A stretch of 64,000 nt of DNA from Streptomyces echinoruber (lineage in GTDB: Bacteria; Actinomycetota; Actinomycetes; Streptomycetales; Streptomycetaceae), in the NCBI RefSeq assembly GCF_014651135.1, contig NZ_BMWH01000012.1, positions 1 through 64,000 of the forward strand, read 5' to 3'. Shown piece after piece: positions 8,807 through 17,501 of this stretch (the stretch's first letter is position 1; each line of letters begins with the position of its first letter). The notes under the pieces were generated by a model. It did no database searches. It worked only from the letters and a program-made list of their open reading frames with translations, and was not told the DNA's origin. Made by a program: the position numbers and the translations under genes.

Positions 8807-9250
8807 TCAGTGGTTGCGGGGCAGGCGCACGACCGTGACGAAGAACTCGTCGATCTGCCGCACGGCCGCGATGAACTGGTCGAGGTCGACGGGCTTGGTG
8901 ACGTAGGCGTTGGCGTGCAGCTTGTAGCTGCGCAGGATGTCCTCCTCCGCGGAGGAGGTGGTGAGCACGACGACCGGGATGTGGGCCAGGTCCGGGTCGG
9001 ACTTGATGCGCTCCAGGACCTGCCGGCCGTCGTACTTGGGCAGGTTGAGGTCGAGGAGGATCAGGTCGGGGCGCGGGGCGTTGCCGTACGCGCCGCGGCG
9101 GTAGAGGAAGTCGAGGGCCTCCTCGCCGTCGCGCACGACGTGCAGCGTGTTGCCGATCTTGTTGTCCTCGAACGCCTCGCGGGTCATCAGTTCGTCGCCG
9201 GGGTCGTCCTCGACGAGCAGGACCTCGATGGGTTCGACGCGGCTGGTCAT
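8807..9250 (-). CDS. Single-domain response regulator (Rcp1-type receiver)
   Basis: A 147-residue stand-alone receiver domain with no output domain. Acidic pocket residues lie in LLVEDDPGD (about 12-19), the phosphoacceptor is Asp67 in LILLDLNLP, with Thr97 and Lys119 (YVTKP). The extra loop YRRGAYGNAPRP after helix 2 is typical of Rcp1-like partners of phytochrome-type or CHASE3 kinases. The ATG overlaps the kinase stop by 4 bases (ATGA), so the kinase and this receiver are coupled. Likely role: shuttle phosphoryl groups from the kinase to another protein, or act as phosphate sink; the PP2C receiver protein in the same operon is the obvious second branch. Confidence 0.93.
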   Translation of the reverse strand: MTSRVEPIEVLLVEDDPGDELMTREAFEDNKIGNTLHVVRDGEEALDFLYRRGAYGNAPRPDLILLDLNLPKYDGRQVLERIKSDPDLAHIPVVVLTTSSAEEDILRSYKLHANAYVTKPVDLDQFIAAVRQIDEFFVTVVRLPRNH

Positions 9251-10902
9251 GCGGAGCTTCCTTCCAGGGCGGAGCGGTCGGCCCGCGGCGCCGGGCCGCC
9301 GGCCTCGGGGGAGGAGTGCAGGGTGAAGCAGAAGCGGGTGCCGCCGGTGTGGGCGGTGTCGATCCAGATGCGGCCGCCGTGGAACTCGACGATCTTCTTG
9401 CACAGCGCCAGGCCGATCCCGGTGCCGGAGTAGGCGTCGCGGCCGTGCAGCCGCTGGAAGATGACGAAGACCTTCTCGGCGAACTCCTCGGGGATGCCGA
9501 TGCCGTTGTCGCTGACGCACAGCCGCCACGCCGGAGCGTCGTCGCCGCCGTCGGGGTCGGGCTCGCAGGTGATGCGGACGACCGGCGGACGGTCCGGGTG
9601 GCGGAACTTGACGGCATTGCCCACCAGGTTCTGCCACAGCATGACCAGCAGGGTCGGGTCGCCGGTGATCTCGGGCAGCCGCTCCGGCCGCTCGACGCGG
9701 GCGTGCGACTCCTCGATCGCCGTGGCGAGGTTGGCGAGGGCCTTGTCCAGCGCGGTGTCGAGCGGCACGGGCACCCGGGCGTCGTTGAGGCGCCCGACGC
9801 GCGAGAAGGTGAGCAGGTCGTTGATGAGGATCTGCATGCGCTTGGCGCCGTCCACGGCGAACGCGATGTACTGCGTGCCGCGTTCGTCGAGCCGGTCGCC
9901 GTAGCGCTTCTCCAGCAACTGGCAGAAGGAGGCCACCTTGCGCAGCGGTTCCTGCAGGTCGTGCGAGGCGACGTAGGCGAACTGCTCCAGCTCCGCGTTG
10001 GAGCGGCGCAGCTCGACCGCCTGCGCGTCCAGTTCCGCGGCCTGGCGGGCCAGCGCGTCGCGCCGGGCCCGGGCCGTCTCCAGGGCGGTGACGACGGTCT
10101 GCCGCATCGCCTCCACGTCCTTCGCCAGCGCCCGTACGTCCGCCGGGCCGTCGGCGGGGATGCGGTGGCCGAACTCCCCGCCGGCCACCGTGCGGGAGGC
10201 CGCGCTCAGCCGCTGCAGGGGGCGGGTGACCAGCCGCCGCAGCAGGACGGCCACGGCCAGGCAGGTCAGCAGGAAGACCGCGACGATGGCGCCGAGCACC
10301 CAGTTGCGCACCGTGCGGATGCGGCCCAGCTCCGCGCTGCTGCGGCCGCGCACGTCCGCCAGGTGCCGGTTCTGCGCGGCGAACAGGGACCGCAGGTGGT
10401 CGAACTGCGCCTTGCCGCGTTCGGCGGCGGCGCGGTCGACCGTCCCCGGCCGGCCCGGGGTCACCCGCTTGATCGACGGCTCGGCGTAGGTGCGCCGCCA
10501 CCGGTCCGCCGCCCGCTCGATCGCCGCCACGTCCGCCGCCTGCTGCGCGCGGCCCGCGGTCAGAGAGCGGATACGGGCCGCCGCGTGCCGTTCGCCACTG
10601 CGGCCCTCGGTGTAGGGGCGCAGGAACTGCGCGTCACCGGTGGCCAGGTAGCCGCGCAGCCCGGTCTCCTGGTTGACCAGCGCCGTCTGCAGCCGGTACG
10701 CCTCCACGCGCGCCGGGGAGATGCCGTACAGCAGCTCGTCGGAGACCGCGGCGGTGCGGTGCAGCAGCAGGCCGCCCGCCACGGTCCCGGTGATCACCAG
10801 GACCACCATGACGGCCAGCACCGCCGTCAGCCACCCCTGGACGGTCAGCCGTGCGCCGGCCCGGGAGGCCGTCCTGTCCTCAGCCGCCGTGTCCACCGCC
10901 AT
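9247..10902 (-). CDS. CHASE3 sensor histidine kinase
   Basis: A 551-residue membrane kinase. TM1 is about 24-46, an extracytoplasmic CHASE3 helical sensor about 50-190 (contains NQETGLRGYLATGD), TM2 201-222, HAMP 223-275, a coiled coil, then HisKA with phospho-acceptor His314 in YVASHDLQEPLRK and HATPase_c (N-box NLVGNAVKFRHPD, DNGIGIPEEF, GTGIGLALCKKIVEFHGG). This architecture usually pairs with an Rcp1-type receiver, and exactly such a gene follows with a 4-base overlap. The upstream PP2C response regulator overlaps it by 23 bases. I infer a module that converts an envelope signal into partner-switching control of an alternative sigma factor. Confidence 0.95.
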   Translation of the reverse strand: MAVDTAAEDRTASRAGARLTVQGWLTAVLAVMVVLVITGTVAGGLLLHRTAAVSDELLYGISPARVEAYRLQTALVNQETGLRGYLATGDAQFLRPYTEGRSGERHAAARIRSLTAGRAQQAADVAAIERAADRWRRTYAEPSIKRVTPGRPGTVDRAAAERGKAQFDHLRSLFAAQNRHLADVRGRSSAELGRIRTVRNWVLGAIVAVFLLTCLAVAVLLRRLVTRPLQRLSAASRTVAGGEFGHRIPADGPADVRALAKDVEAMRQTVVTALETARARRDALARQAAELDAQAVELRRSNAELEQFAYVASHDLQEPLRKVASFCQLLEKRYGDRLDERGTQYIAFAVDGAKRMQILINDLLTFSRVGRLNDARVPVPLDTALDKALANLATAIEESHARVERPERLPEITGDPTLLVMLWQNLVGNAVKFRHPDRPPVVRITCEPDPDGGDDAPAWRLCVSDNGIGIPEEFAEKVFVIFQRLHGRDAYSGTGIGLALCKKIVEFHGGRIWIDTAHTGGTRFCFTLHSSPEAGGPAPRADRSALEGSSA

Positions 10903-12244
10903 GTCCTTCCGCGTCGTCCTCGTGCTCCGTGCCGCCGGCGCCGCCCGCGCTGTCCATGCCGTCCGCGCCGCCCGGCCGCCGCCACCGCAGGTGGATGACG
11001 GCCACGTCGTCGGCGAGTCCGCCCCGGTCCGCCGCCAGTTCCTCCGCCTTCCCGATGAGCGTGTCGACGAACGGATCGGCCGGGACGTCCGCGTACCGGC
11101 GCGCCAGCTCCAGCAGGCCCGCTTCGCCCAGCCGTTCGGGCCCGGCCCCGGTGTGCCCCTCGAACAGGCCGTCGGTGAACAGCACCACGCCCGCGCCGGC
11201 CGGCAGGGCCACCTCCTCCTGCCGCCAGCGCGCCCGTCCGGGCACGATGCCCAGCGCCGGCCCGCCGGGCACCTCCACCCAGTCCACCGCGCCGCCCGAG
11301 CGCAGCAGCAGCCCCGGGTGGCCGGCCCGCAGGACGCGCATCCGCCGCCGGTCCGGCGGCAGTTCGAGGGTGGTCAGCGTCGCGAACAGCTCCGGCGCGG
11401 TGCGCTCGGCCACCAGCACCTGCTCCAGCCGGCGCGCGGCCGCCACCCCGGTGACCCCGCTGATCATCAGCGTGCGCCAGGCGATGCGCAGCCCCACGCC
11501 CAGGGCGGCCTCGTCGGGGCCGTGCCCGGAGACATCGCCGATGACGACGTGGACCGTGCCGTCCTCGCCCTCGACGACGTCGTAGAAGTCCCCGCCCAGC
11601 AGCGCCTGGGCGCGGCCGGGCCGGTAGCGGGCCACGACCTCCACCGCGCCGGCCGAGCGCAGCAGGGGAGAGGGCAGCAGTCCGCGCTCCAGCCGCGCGT
11701 TCTCCTGCGCCCGCAGCTGACTGGCCTGCAGGGCGGCCGCCGCCAGCTCGGCCTGCTTGCGCTGCACCGCGTAGCGCACCGCCCGGCTCAGCAACTCCGG
11801 TTCCACGCGCCCCTTGACGAGGTAGTCCTGGGCGCCGGCGGCCACCGCGGCCAGACCCGTGCGCTCCTCGGCCAGACCGGTGAGCACCACCACCGCGGTG
11901 CGGCCGGCGCTCTCCAGCACCGCCGACAGCGCCTCCAAGCCCTGCCCGTCGGGCAGGTGCAGGTCGAGCAGGACGCAGTCCGGGGCCGCCTCGGCGAGCG
12001 AGCGCACGGCCTCCGCCAGCGACCGCACCCACACCAGGTCCGCCTCGATGGCGCTGTCCGCGAACAACTCCTCGACCAGCAGGGCGTCACCGGGATCGTC
12101 CTCGACCAGCAGGACCGAATGGCGCTCGAAACCCGGCAGCGCCCCGGTCCGCTCCCGCGCCGCGGCGGGTGCCGTCCCCGGCTGGGCCGGCAGGCCGGGA
12201 GCGGGACGTTCCACGCGCGTGCGGTCCGCGCCGCCGAACGCCAT
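10880..12244 (-). CDS. Response regulator with SpoIIE-type PP2C output (RsbU-like)
   Basis: A 454-residue protein: disordered N-terminus 1-40, receiver domain about 42-160 with phosphoacceptor Asp94 (VLLDLHLPDG), helical linker about 165-205, then a PP2C phosphatase domain with intact metal ligands: GGDFYD, GDVSGHG, LFTDGLFEGH and ADDVAV. Phosphorylation of the receiver is expected to switch phosphatase activity toward a phosphorylated STAS anti-anti-sigma factor; no STAS or anti-sigma gene is in the window, so targets lie elsewhere. First gene of a three-gene operon with the CHASE3 kinase and receiver. The C-terminal tail is Gly/Asp/Glu-rich and His-ended. Confidence 0.93.
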   Translation of the reverse strand: MAFGGADRTRVERPAPGLPAQPGTAPAAARERTGALPGFERHSVLLVEDDPGDALLVEELFADSAIEADLVWVRSLAEAVRSLAEAAPDCVLLDLHLPDGQGLEALSAVLESAGRTAVVVLTGLAEERTGLAAVAAGAQDYLVKGRVEPELLSRAVRYAVQRKQAELAAAALQASQLRAQENARLERGLLPSPLLRSAGAVEVVARYRPGRAQALLGGDFYDVVEGEDGTVHVVIGDVSGHGPDEAALGVGLRIAWRTLMISGVTGVAAARRLEQVLVAERTAPELFATLTTLELPPDRRRMRVLRAGHPGLLLRSGGAVDWVEVPGGPALGIVPGRARWRQEEVALPAGAGVVLFTDGLFEGHTGAGPERLGEAGLLELARRYADVPADPFVDTLIGKAEELAADRGGLADDVAVIHLRWRRPGGADGMDSAGGAGGTEHEDDAEGHGGGHGG

Positions 12245-12499
12245 GCTCTGTGCCCCCTGTCACCCATGGGCCCGGTGGCCCTCTACTGATTCTTCACAGG
12301 GGCAAGGATCCTACTCCGCCGGTCGGACGCCGTGGTGACGCACCACCGGAGGTGCCACCGGCCACTCTGCCCCCGCCCACCCGCCGGCCGACCGCACCGG
12401 GTGCGTGGTCTTCACCGGAATCTCACACCGTCGTCACCCCGTGCTCACCGTTCCGGTATGCTCCATCAGCTTCATCCGCACCATTGAGGGGGGAACCTC

Positions 12500-12994
12500 A
12501 TGCGTATACGTCACGTCCTGGCCGCGTCCGCGATAGCCGGCGCCCTGGCCGCCGTCACCGCCGCGCCCGCCCAGGCCACCGAGTACTCCTCGGCCCTGAA
12601 GATCAAGGGCATCCAGTACGACGCGCCCGGCCGGGACTCCAACCGCTGCTCCGGCGGCAACACCAGGGACGAATACCTGACGATCAAGAACTACTCGCGC
12701 TCCACGACGGTCAACCTCAAGGGCTACGTCGTCAAGGACGCCGCCGGGAACCGCTTCGTCTTCCCGTCCAACCACTACCTGCAGCCCGGCGACTACGTGA
12801 AGCTGCGCGGCGGCCACGGCACCGACTCCGACGCAAACAACGTCGTCTACCGCCAGAACTGCAACTTCATGTGGAACAACGACAAGGACACCGTCTACCT
12901 CTACAAGTCCTCCGGCTCCCGCGCCGACGTCCACTCCTACACCGCCTCCCGCGACGACCGCGACGGCAACGGGTACATCACCTACCACGGCTGA
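12500..12994 (+). CDS. Secreted lamin-tail-domain (LTD) protein
   Basis: A 164-residue exported protein. A Sec signal peptide (MRIRHVLAASAIAGALAAV, cleavage after AQA near residue 27) precedes a small Ig-like lamin tail domain, shown by LKIKGIQYDAPGRDSN, NDEYLTIKN-like spacing in TRDEYLTIKNYSRSTTVNLKG and the LQPGDYVKLRGG turn. Bacterial LTD proteins are small secreted or cell-surface domains of uncertain function. Two cysteines (in NRCSGG and QNCNFMW) may form a disulphide. RBS GAGGGGGG lies before the ATG. Monocistronic, with its own terminator. Confidence 0.9.
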   Translation: MRIRHVLAASAIAGALAAVTAAPAQATEYSSALKIKGIQYDAPGRDSNRCSGGNTRDEYLTIKNYSRSTTVNLKGYVVKDAAGNRFVFPSNHYLQPGDYVKLRGGHGTDSDANNVVYRQNCNFMWNNDKDTVYLYKSSGSRADVHSYTASRDDRDGNGYITYHG

Positions 12995-13018
12995 CACCAC
13001 GGCCGACCGCCCGCGCCG

Positions 13019-13061
13019 AACGCCCCTTTGGCCCGCACCTCCACGGTGCCGGAGGGGCGTT
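13019..13061 (+). terminator. Terminator after the LTD gene
   Basis: AACGCCCCT (13019-13027) pairs with AGGGGCGTT (13053-13061); an inner GCACC/GGTGC pair extends the hairpin. Confidence 0.7.
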
Positions 13062-13164
13062 CGCGTCCTTCGCGTCCTTTCGTCCCGTCTCGTCGGCGCT
13101 GTCCGGCGCGACCGGGGCGATGCCCGCGGATGCGGGGCCGGAGCGGGGGGATGATCCTGGAGCC

Positions 13165-13377
13165 ATGGCCGGACAGCCGCGTGTGGTGGTGTACCCGCCC
13201 GATGAGGACGGCGGCCGCAGGGTGCGCGTGGCCGGCACCCTGCTCGGCCGGGCGTTCAGCCTGCGGGACGTGGTGGCGCTGCTGCGGGAGGCCGGGCTGC
13301 GGGGCTGGGAGGAGAGGGACGTCGTACGCACCGACCGCGTCCAGTGGCGCGGGGGCGGCCCGGGGGAGTGGGGATAG
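13165..13377 (+). CDS. Small conserved Streptomyces protein, unknown function
   Basis: A 70-residue protein beginning MAGQPRVVVYPPDEDGGRRVRV and continuing through LGRAFSLRDVVALLREAGL. I recognise this as a recurrent small family of Streptomyces genomes with no assigned function. The sequence suggests a beta-hairpin followed by a helix (LRDVVALLREAG). Third-position GC is high throughout. The ATG at 13165 follows GGAG. A second ATG in another frame at 13151 has no such coding pattern. Confidence 0.75.
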   Translation: MAGQPRVVVYPPDEDGGRRVRVAGTLLGRAFSLRDVVALLREAGLRGWEERDVVRTDRVQWRGGGPGEWG

Positions 13378-13493
13378 CCGGCCGGGGCCGGGCGACCGTG
13401 CCGCCGCGACCGTGCGGTCACGGCGGGCGGGAACGGGGAGAGGCGGGGAAGGAGCGGGGGGATGGGGGAGGGGCAGGGAGCGGGGGCTGGAAG

Positions 13494-13655
13494 GTGGACG
13501 GGGACGGGACCGGCCGCGCCGAGTTGCGGTGCGCCGCCGCCCGGGGCGGTACGGCGGAGGTCGTCGCGCCGGCGAAGGCGCCGGACGTGGCGGGTGCCGC
13601 GCGTGCCGTCTTCATCCCGCGGGTGAGCGTGGTGCCGTACCCGAGGGAGGGGTGA
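13494..13655 (+). CDS. Possible small ORF, unknown
   Basis: A possible 53-residue product from a GTG at 13494 whose codons end in G or C almost without exception from 13494 to the TGA. The translated tail (RGGTAEVVAPAKAPDV, then AVFIPRVSVVPYPREG) looks protein-like, while the upstream part of the same frame is low-complexity Gly/Arg. The start and ribosome binding site are uncertain. It follows the 70-residue gene by 117 bases in the same direction. No family recognised. Confidence 0.35.
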   Translation: MDGDGTGRAELRCAAARGGTAEVVAPAKAPDVAGAARAVFIPRVSVVPYPREG

Positions 13656-13741
13656 ACTCCGGCTCCCGGGGCGGGAGTACGGGATTAACCCTCCGCGCGT
13701 TCTTCAGGCCGGCCGCGTGAGGCGCCCCGGGCCCCGGCTCC

Positions 13742-14289
13742 TCACAAACGTCCGCCGAACCGCCGGCGGTGCACCTCCGTGCCGGCGTACCGGTCCGGAG
13801 TCAGCACGGAGCGTGCCGTCTCCGGGTCCGGCGCGCGGACCAGCGCCGCCGTGCCCAGCCAGGCGGTGCCGTCGTCGGACAGCAGCGGTCCGTACGCGAT
13901 CAGCTCGTCCCGGCCGGGCGGTACGGCGAGGTCGGCGGGCTCCCCGCGCCGAGGCCGAGCACCAGGTACCGGTCGTCGCCCTCCCGGCCGCCCGGAAAGT
14001 CCCCCATCGTGCGGCCCAGCATGGTGCGCCACCGGCGCAGCAGCACGTCCCGGTACACGCCGGCCTGGTGGTTGGGCTCGTCGAAGGCGAACGCGCGGGC
14101 GGCGGCCGGGTCCGGCAGGTCGACGATGTGCACGCTCCCGGTCGGCGTGACGCCGTCGTCGGCGAGGGTCGGACCGCGGGCGATCAGCTTCGCGGCGTAC
14201 CGGTCCATGGAGGACCAGTGCTCCTCCAGCAGCTCGTGGCGCAGTGCCAGGGAACCGGGGCGGTCGCGGTGGTGGCAGAAGAACTCCAT
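13742..14289 (-). pseudogene. YCII-domain protein interrupted by a frameshift
   Basis: The ATG-proximal part (MEFFCHHRDRPGSLALRHELLEEHWSSMD, then SVHIVDLPDPAAARAFAFDEPNHQAGVYRDV) is a YCII-like ferredoxin-fold protein read in one frame. After the YLVLGLG codons near 13958 the expected second half (RDELIAYGPLLSDDGTAWLGTAALVR, ending HRRRFGGRL) continues in a different frame to the stop at 13742. Both halves have strong third-position GC. Restoring one base near 13955-13960 would join them into a protein of about 180 residues. It is either a real one-base deletion or a sequencing error in a GC run. Confidence 0.8.
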
Positions 14290-14716
14290 CGGTCCAGTCT
14301 TCCGGCACCCAGGACGCGGGCCCAGCGATTATCGGCGGGGCCGCCCCGCCGTGCCCCGGCTTCTTCCGTCCGGGGGCGCGGGCCCGCATCCGCCGCGCCC
14401 TCCGCCGTTCGCCTGAAAAATCCACCCGAAATCCACCTGGTGCATGAACGATGCGTCCCCGGTCCCCGGCCGGACGGCGACGCCGTGCGACCGGCCGCTC
14501 ACTGTCGCGGGCGACCGGTGAAATCCGTGAAGTCCCGTGAGGTCGTCCCGCGCTCCACCGCGGTCGGAAGCGATGCGCAAGCGACGCAGACCCGGGTTTT
14601 CCGCCCGATGCGCTCCCCGGCCGGTTGGCGGCCGTGCGCCGGGGGCACTCAGAGCCCACCCAGACCCGTGCCGGTCGGCGCCGACCGCGTACCGCCGGCG
14701 ACCTTCGGAGGCCGAC
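14290..14716. other. Intergenic region upstream of the SRPBCC gene
   Basis: 427 bases between divergent genes. It contains direct repeats AATCCACC (around 14418-14438) and a triple GTGAAATCC / GTGAAGTCC / GTGAGGTC series near 14518-14543, possibly regulatory. No gene seen. Confidence 0.4.
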
Positions 14717-15220
14717 ATGGCGGTTCGTCATCGTCTGATCAAAGCGAGCCCGGACACCGTGTGGGCCGTCCTCGCGGACGGCACCCGCTACGCGGACTGG
14801 GTGGTGGGCACATCGGCGTCGCGGCCGGTGCGCGGAAGCTGGCCGGGCACCGGTGCCGCGATCCGCTACCAGGTCCGCCTGGGGCCGATGCGGCTGACCA
14901 ACGAGACGATCGTGCGGCGCTGCGTGAACGGCTCCGCGCTGGAGCTGGAGGTCCAGGCGGGGGCGCTGGGCACCGCCCGCGTCGCCCTCGAGCTGCGGCC
15001 CTGGGGCGAGCACTGCCTGGTCCTCGTGGACGAGCACCCCCTGCAGGGCGCCGGCGGCCTGCTGCACAACGCGGGCGTGGAGATGCTGATCCAGCTCCGG
15101 CACCGGGCGATGCTCGCCCGGCTGGCGCGGCTGTGCGAGGACCGGACCGACTCCGCCGACACCCCCGTCCCCGGCCGGCCGACCGGGGCGGGCACCGCCA
15201 AGGGGGGTGCCCGTGGCTGA
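14717..15220 (+). CDS. SRPBCC (polyketide cyclase-like) family protein
   Basis: A 167-residue helix-grip START/SRPBCC protein. Typical marks are the N-terminal HRLIKASPDTVWAVLADGTRYADWV, the strand LGPMRLTNETIVRRC and the long C-terminal helix LLHNAGVEMLIQLRHRAMLARLARLCE. Such proteins bind hydrophobic ligands or act as cyclases or aromatases. The ATG has GGAG six bases upstream. The gene overlaps the next FAD oxidoreductase by 8 bases, so the pair is co-translated and probably works on the same lipid-like or isoprenoid substrate. That substrate is inference. Confidence 0.88.
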   Translation: MAVRHRLIKASPDTVWAVLADGTRYADWVVGTSASRPVRGSWPGTGAAIRYQVRLGPMRLTNETIVRRCVNGSALELEVQAGALGTARVALELRPWGEHCLVLVDEHPLQGAGGLLHNAGVEMLIQLRHRAMLARLARLCEDRTDSADTPVPGRPTGAGTAKGGARG

Positions 15221-16832
15221 CGCCGTGGTGATCGGGGCCGGCCCCAACGGGCTGGTCGCGGCCAACCTCCTCGCCGACGCCGGGTGGAGCGTGGAAGTGC
15301 TCGAGGAGCAGCCCGAACCCGGCGGCGCGGTCCGCCACGACCGGGGCGTCCACCCCGACTACGTCAGCGACGTCTTCAGCGGCTTCTACCCGCTGGCCGC
15401 CGCCTCGCCCGTGCTCGCCCGGCTGCGCCTGGAGGAGCACGGACTGCGCTGGAGCCACGCCCCGCACGTCCTGGCCCACCCGCTCGGCGACGGCCGGTGC
15501 GCGGTCCTGGACCGGGCGCTGGACACCACCGCCGCCTCCCTGGACGCCTTCGCCGCGGGGGACGGAGCCGCCTGGCGGCGCCTGCACGGGGTGTGGGAAC
15601 GGCTCCGCAACGATCTCCTGGACGGCCTGTTCACCCCCTTCCCCCCGGTGCGGGCCGGGGCCCGGCTCCTGATGCGGCTGCGCGGCGCGGGCGGGCTGCG
15701 GCTGGCGCGCACCCTGCTGCTGCCGGTGCGGCGCCTGGGGGAGGAGGAGTTCCGCGGCGCGGGCGGCCGGCTGCTGCTCGCCGGCAACGCGCTCCACGCC
15801 GACCTCGCACCGGAGTCCGCGGGCAGCGGCGGCTTCGGCTGGCTGATGGCGATGCTCGGGCAGACCTACGGCTTCCCGGCGCCGGCCGGCGGCTCCGGCG
15901 CCCTGACCGCGGCCCTGCTGCGGCGGCTGCGGGAACGCGGCGGCACCGTGCGCTGCGGGCGGCGCGTCACCCGCGTCGTCGTACGCGGCGGGCGGGCGGT
16001 GGGCGTGCGCACGGCCGACGGCGAGACCGTCCCCGCCCGGCGCGCCGTGCTCGCCGACGTGTCCGTACCGGCCCTGTACGGCGAGCTCGTGGACGCCGAG
16101 CACCTGCCCGCCCAGCTCGCCGAGGACCTGCGCCGCTTCCAGTGGGACTTCGCCACCTTCAAGGTCGACTGGGCCCTGGACGGCTCCGTGCCCTGGCGGG
16201 CCGAGGCCGCGACGCGGGCCGGCACCGTCCACCTGGCCGACGGCATGGACGAACTGACCCGGTTCATGGCCCAGATCGCCATGCGGCAGGTGCCCGACCG
16301 GCCCTTCATCGTGTTCGGGCAGATGACGACCGCGGACCCGGTCCGCTCCCCGCGGGGCACCGAGTCCGCGTGGGCCTACACCCACCTGCCGCACGACGTC
16401 CGCGGCGACGCCGGCGACGCGGGCCTCACCGGCACCTGGGACACCGGGGAGCAGGAACTCATGGCCGACCGGGTCGAGCACCAGGTCGAGCGCTTCGCGC
16501 CCGGCTTCCGCTCCCTGATCCGCGCCCGGCGCGTCCTGGCCCCGCCCACCCTGCAGGCCCTCGACGCCAATCTGCACGGCGGCGCCGTCAACGGCGGCAC
16601 CACCGCCCTGCACCAGCAGCTCGTCTTCCGCCCCGTCCCCGGCACCGGCCGGCCCGAGACACCGGTGCCCGGCCTGTTCCTCGCCTCCTCCGGCGCCCAC
16701 CCCGGCGGCGGCGTGCACGGCGCTCCGGGCGCCAACGCGGCCCGCGCCGCGCTGCGCCGCCACCGGCCGCCCGGCCTGAGCCGGGCCCAGCGCCTCCTCA
16801 CTCACCGGGACCGCACCGGCCGGCAGCGGTGA
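15213..16832 (+). CDS. FAD-dependent oxidoreductase, phytoene-desaturase-like
   Basis: A 539-residue flavoprotein. The N-terminal Rossmann dinucleotide fold reads DAVVIGAGPNGLVAANLLADAGWSVEVLE, followed by the EPGGAVRH motif of the CrtI/phytoene dehydrogenase and retinol-saturase-like group; the C-terminal FAD-binding part has GLFLASSGAHPGGGVHGAPGANAA. The GTG at 15213 has GGGGGG six bases upstream; the GTG at 15207 sits too close to that site. It overlaps the SRPBCC gene by 8 bases. No other carotenoid genes are in the window, so a carotenoid role is not supported; desaturation or isomerisation of some hydrophobic substrate is the general expectation. Confidence 0.9.
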   Translation: MADAVVIGAGPNGLVAANLLADAGWSVEVLEEQPEPGGAVRHDRGVHPDYVSDVFSGFYPLAAASPVLARLRLEEHGLRWSHAPHVLAHPLGDGRCAVLDRALDTTAASLDAFAAGDGAAWRRLHGVWERLRNDLLDGLFTPFPPVRAGARLLMRLRGAGGLRLARTLLLPVRRLGEEEFRGAGGRLLLAGNALHADLAPESAGSGGFGWLMAMLGQTYGFPAPAGGSGALTAALLRRLRERGGTVRCGRRVTRVVVRGGRAVGVRTADGETVPARRAVLADVSVPALYGELVDAEHLPAQLAEDLRRFQWDFATFKVDWALDGSVPWRAEAATRAGTVHLADGMDELTRFMAQIAMRQVPDRPFIVFGQMTTADPVRSPRGTESAWAYTHLPHDVRGDAGDAGLTGTWDTGEQELMADRVEHQVERFAPGFRSLIRARRVLAPPTLQALDANLHGGAVNGGTTALHQQLVFRPVPGTGRPETPVPGLFLASSGAHPGGGVHGAPGANAARAALRRHRPPGLSRAQRLLTHRDRTGRQR

Positions 16833-16866
16833 CGGCCCCCCGCACCACGGAAAGGACACACGCACC

Positions 16867-16913
16867 ATGAACGGGAACGCACCATGAACGGGAACGCACC
16901 ATGAACGGGAACC
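16867..16913 (+). repeat. 17-bp tandem repeat creating two coupled mini-ORFs
   Basis: ATGAACGGGAACGCACC is repeated with ATGs at 16867, 16884 and 16901, the third copy diverging after ATGAACGGGAACC. Because 17 is not a multiple of three, the first two ATGs each read a six-codon peptide MNGNAP and stop at a TGA overlapping the next ATG (ATGA). The third ATG opens the real gene. Only the first copy has a ribosome binding site (GAAAGGA, about 16851-16857). Confidence 0.88.
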
Positions 16914-17353
16914 AGGACGCCCCCGACCACCGCCACCGCCGCCCACCCGGCGTCAGCGACAAGACCGTCGAAGCGCTCGGCGCGCTGTCCAAGGCCCTGG
17001 AGACGACCGAGCAGGCGCGCGGCCACCTGTACGCCTTCCACCAGCTGACCGGCTCCGCCGACCTGCAACTCGACCGTGCGGTGGCGCTGTTGCGCGAGGC
17101 GGGCCACCCGGAGTGGGCCGACAAGGTCGAGACGGAGATCCTCGGCCGCAACGTCATCCCCGGACACTGGACCTTCCAGATCATCGAGGCGTACAACGCC
17201 ACCTACTACCGGCCCTTCCTCCACCTGGAGCGCAGCGCCGTCGACAAACTCGCCGACGGCCGCGACCACTTGTACGAGGCCGAGATGAAGGAGGCCCGCC
17301 GCACGGCCGGACACCCCGACCACACGGCACGCCCGGAGAGCCCGCGCCGCTGA
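16901..17353 (+). CDS. Conserved hypothetical helical protein
   Basis: A 150-residue soluble protein of unknown function, likely mostly helical: SDKTVEALGALSKALETTEQARGHLYAFHQLTG, DLQLDRAVALLREAGH and EAYNATYYRPFLHLE. It resembles a conserved hypothetical family common in Streptomyces; I assign no function. His, Glu and Tyr are frequent in the central region but no metal motif is clear. Its start codon has no ribosome binding site of its own and is overlapped by the second MNGNAP mini-ORF, so translation probably depends on termination-reinitiation through the leader. It follows the FAD oxidoreductase by 68 bases in the same direction. Confidence 0.82.
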   Translation: MNGNQDAPDHRHRRPPGVSDKTVEALGALSKALETTEQARGHLYAFHQLTGSADLQLDRAVALLREAGHPEWADKVETEILGRNVIPGHWTFQIIEAYNATYYRPFLHLERSAVDKLADGRDHLYEAEMKEARRTAGHPDHTARPESPRR

Positions 17354-17501
17354 GCCGCCGGCGGGAGGCCCCGCTTCCGTGTGAGTCCGTGTGAGGTCGC
17401 TGTGAATACCGGAGACGTTTGAACACCCCGAGGGCGCGGTCCGTATGGGACAGGGGGAATTGCATCGCCCATCGGCCCACGACGTCTCTAGGAGCACTTC
17501 C

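Noticed and set aside
14717..16832. Carotenoid biosynthesis for the SRPBCC and FAD oxidoreductase pair
   Set aside because: No phytoene synthase, cyclase or other crt genes lie near; only the CrtI-like fold of one protein supports it.
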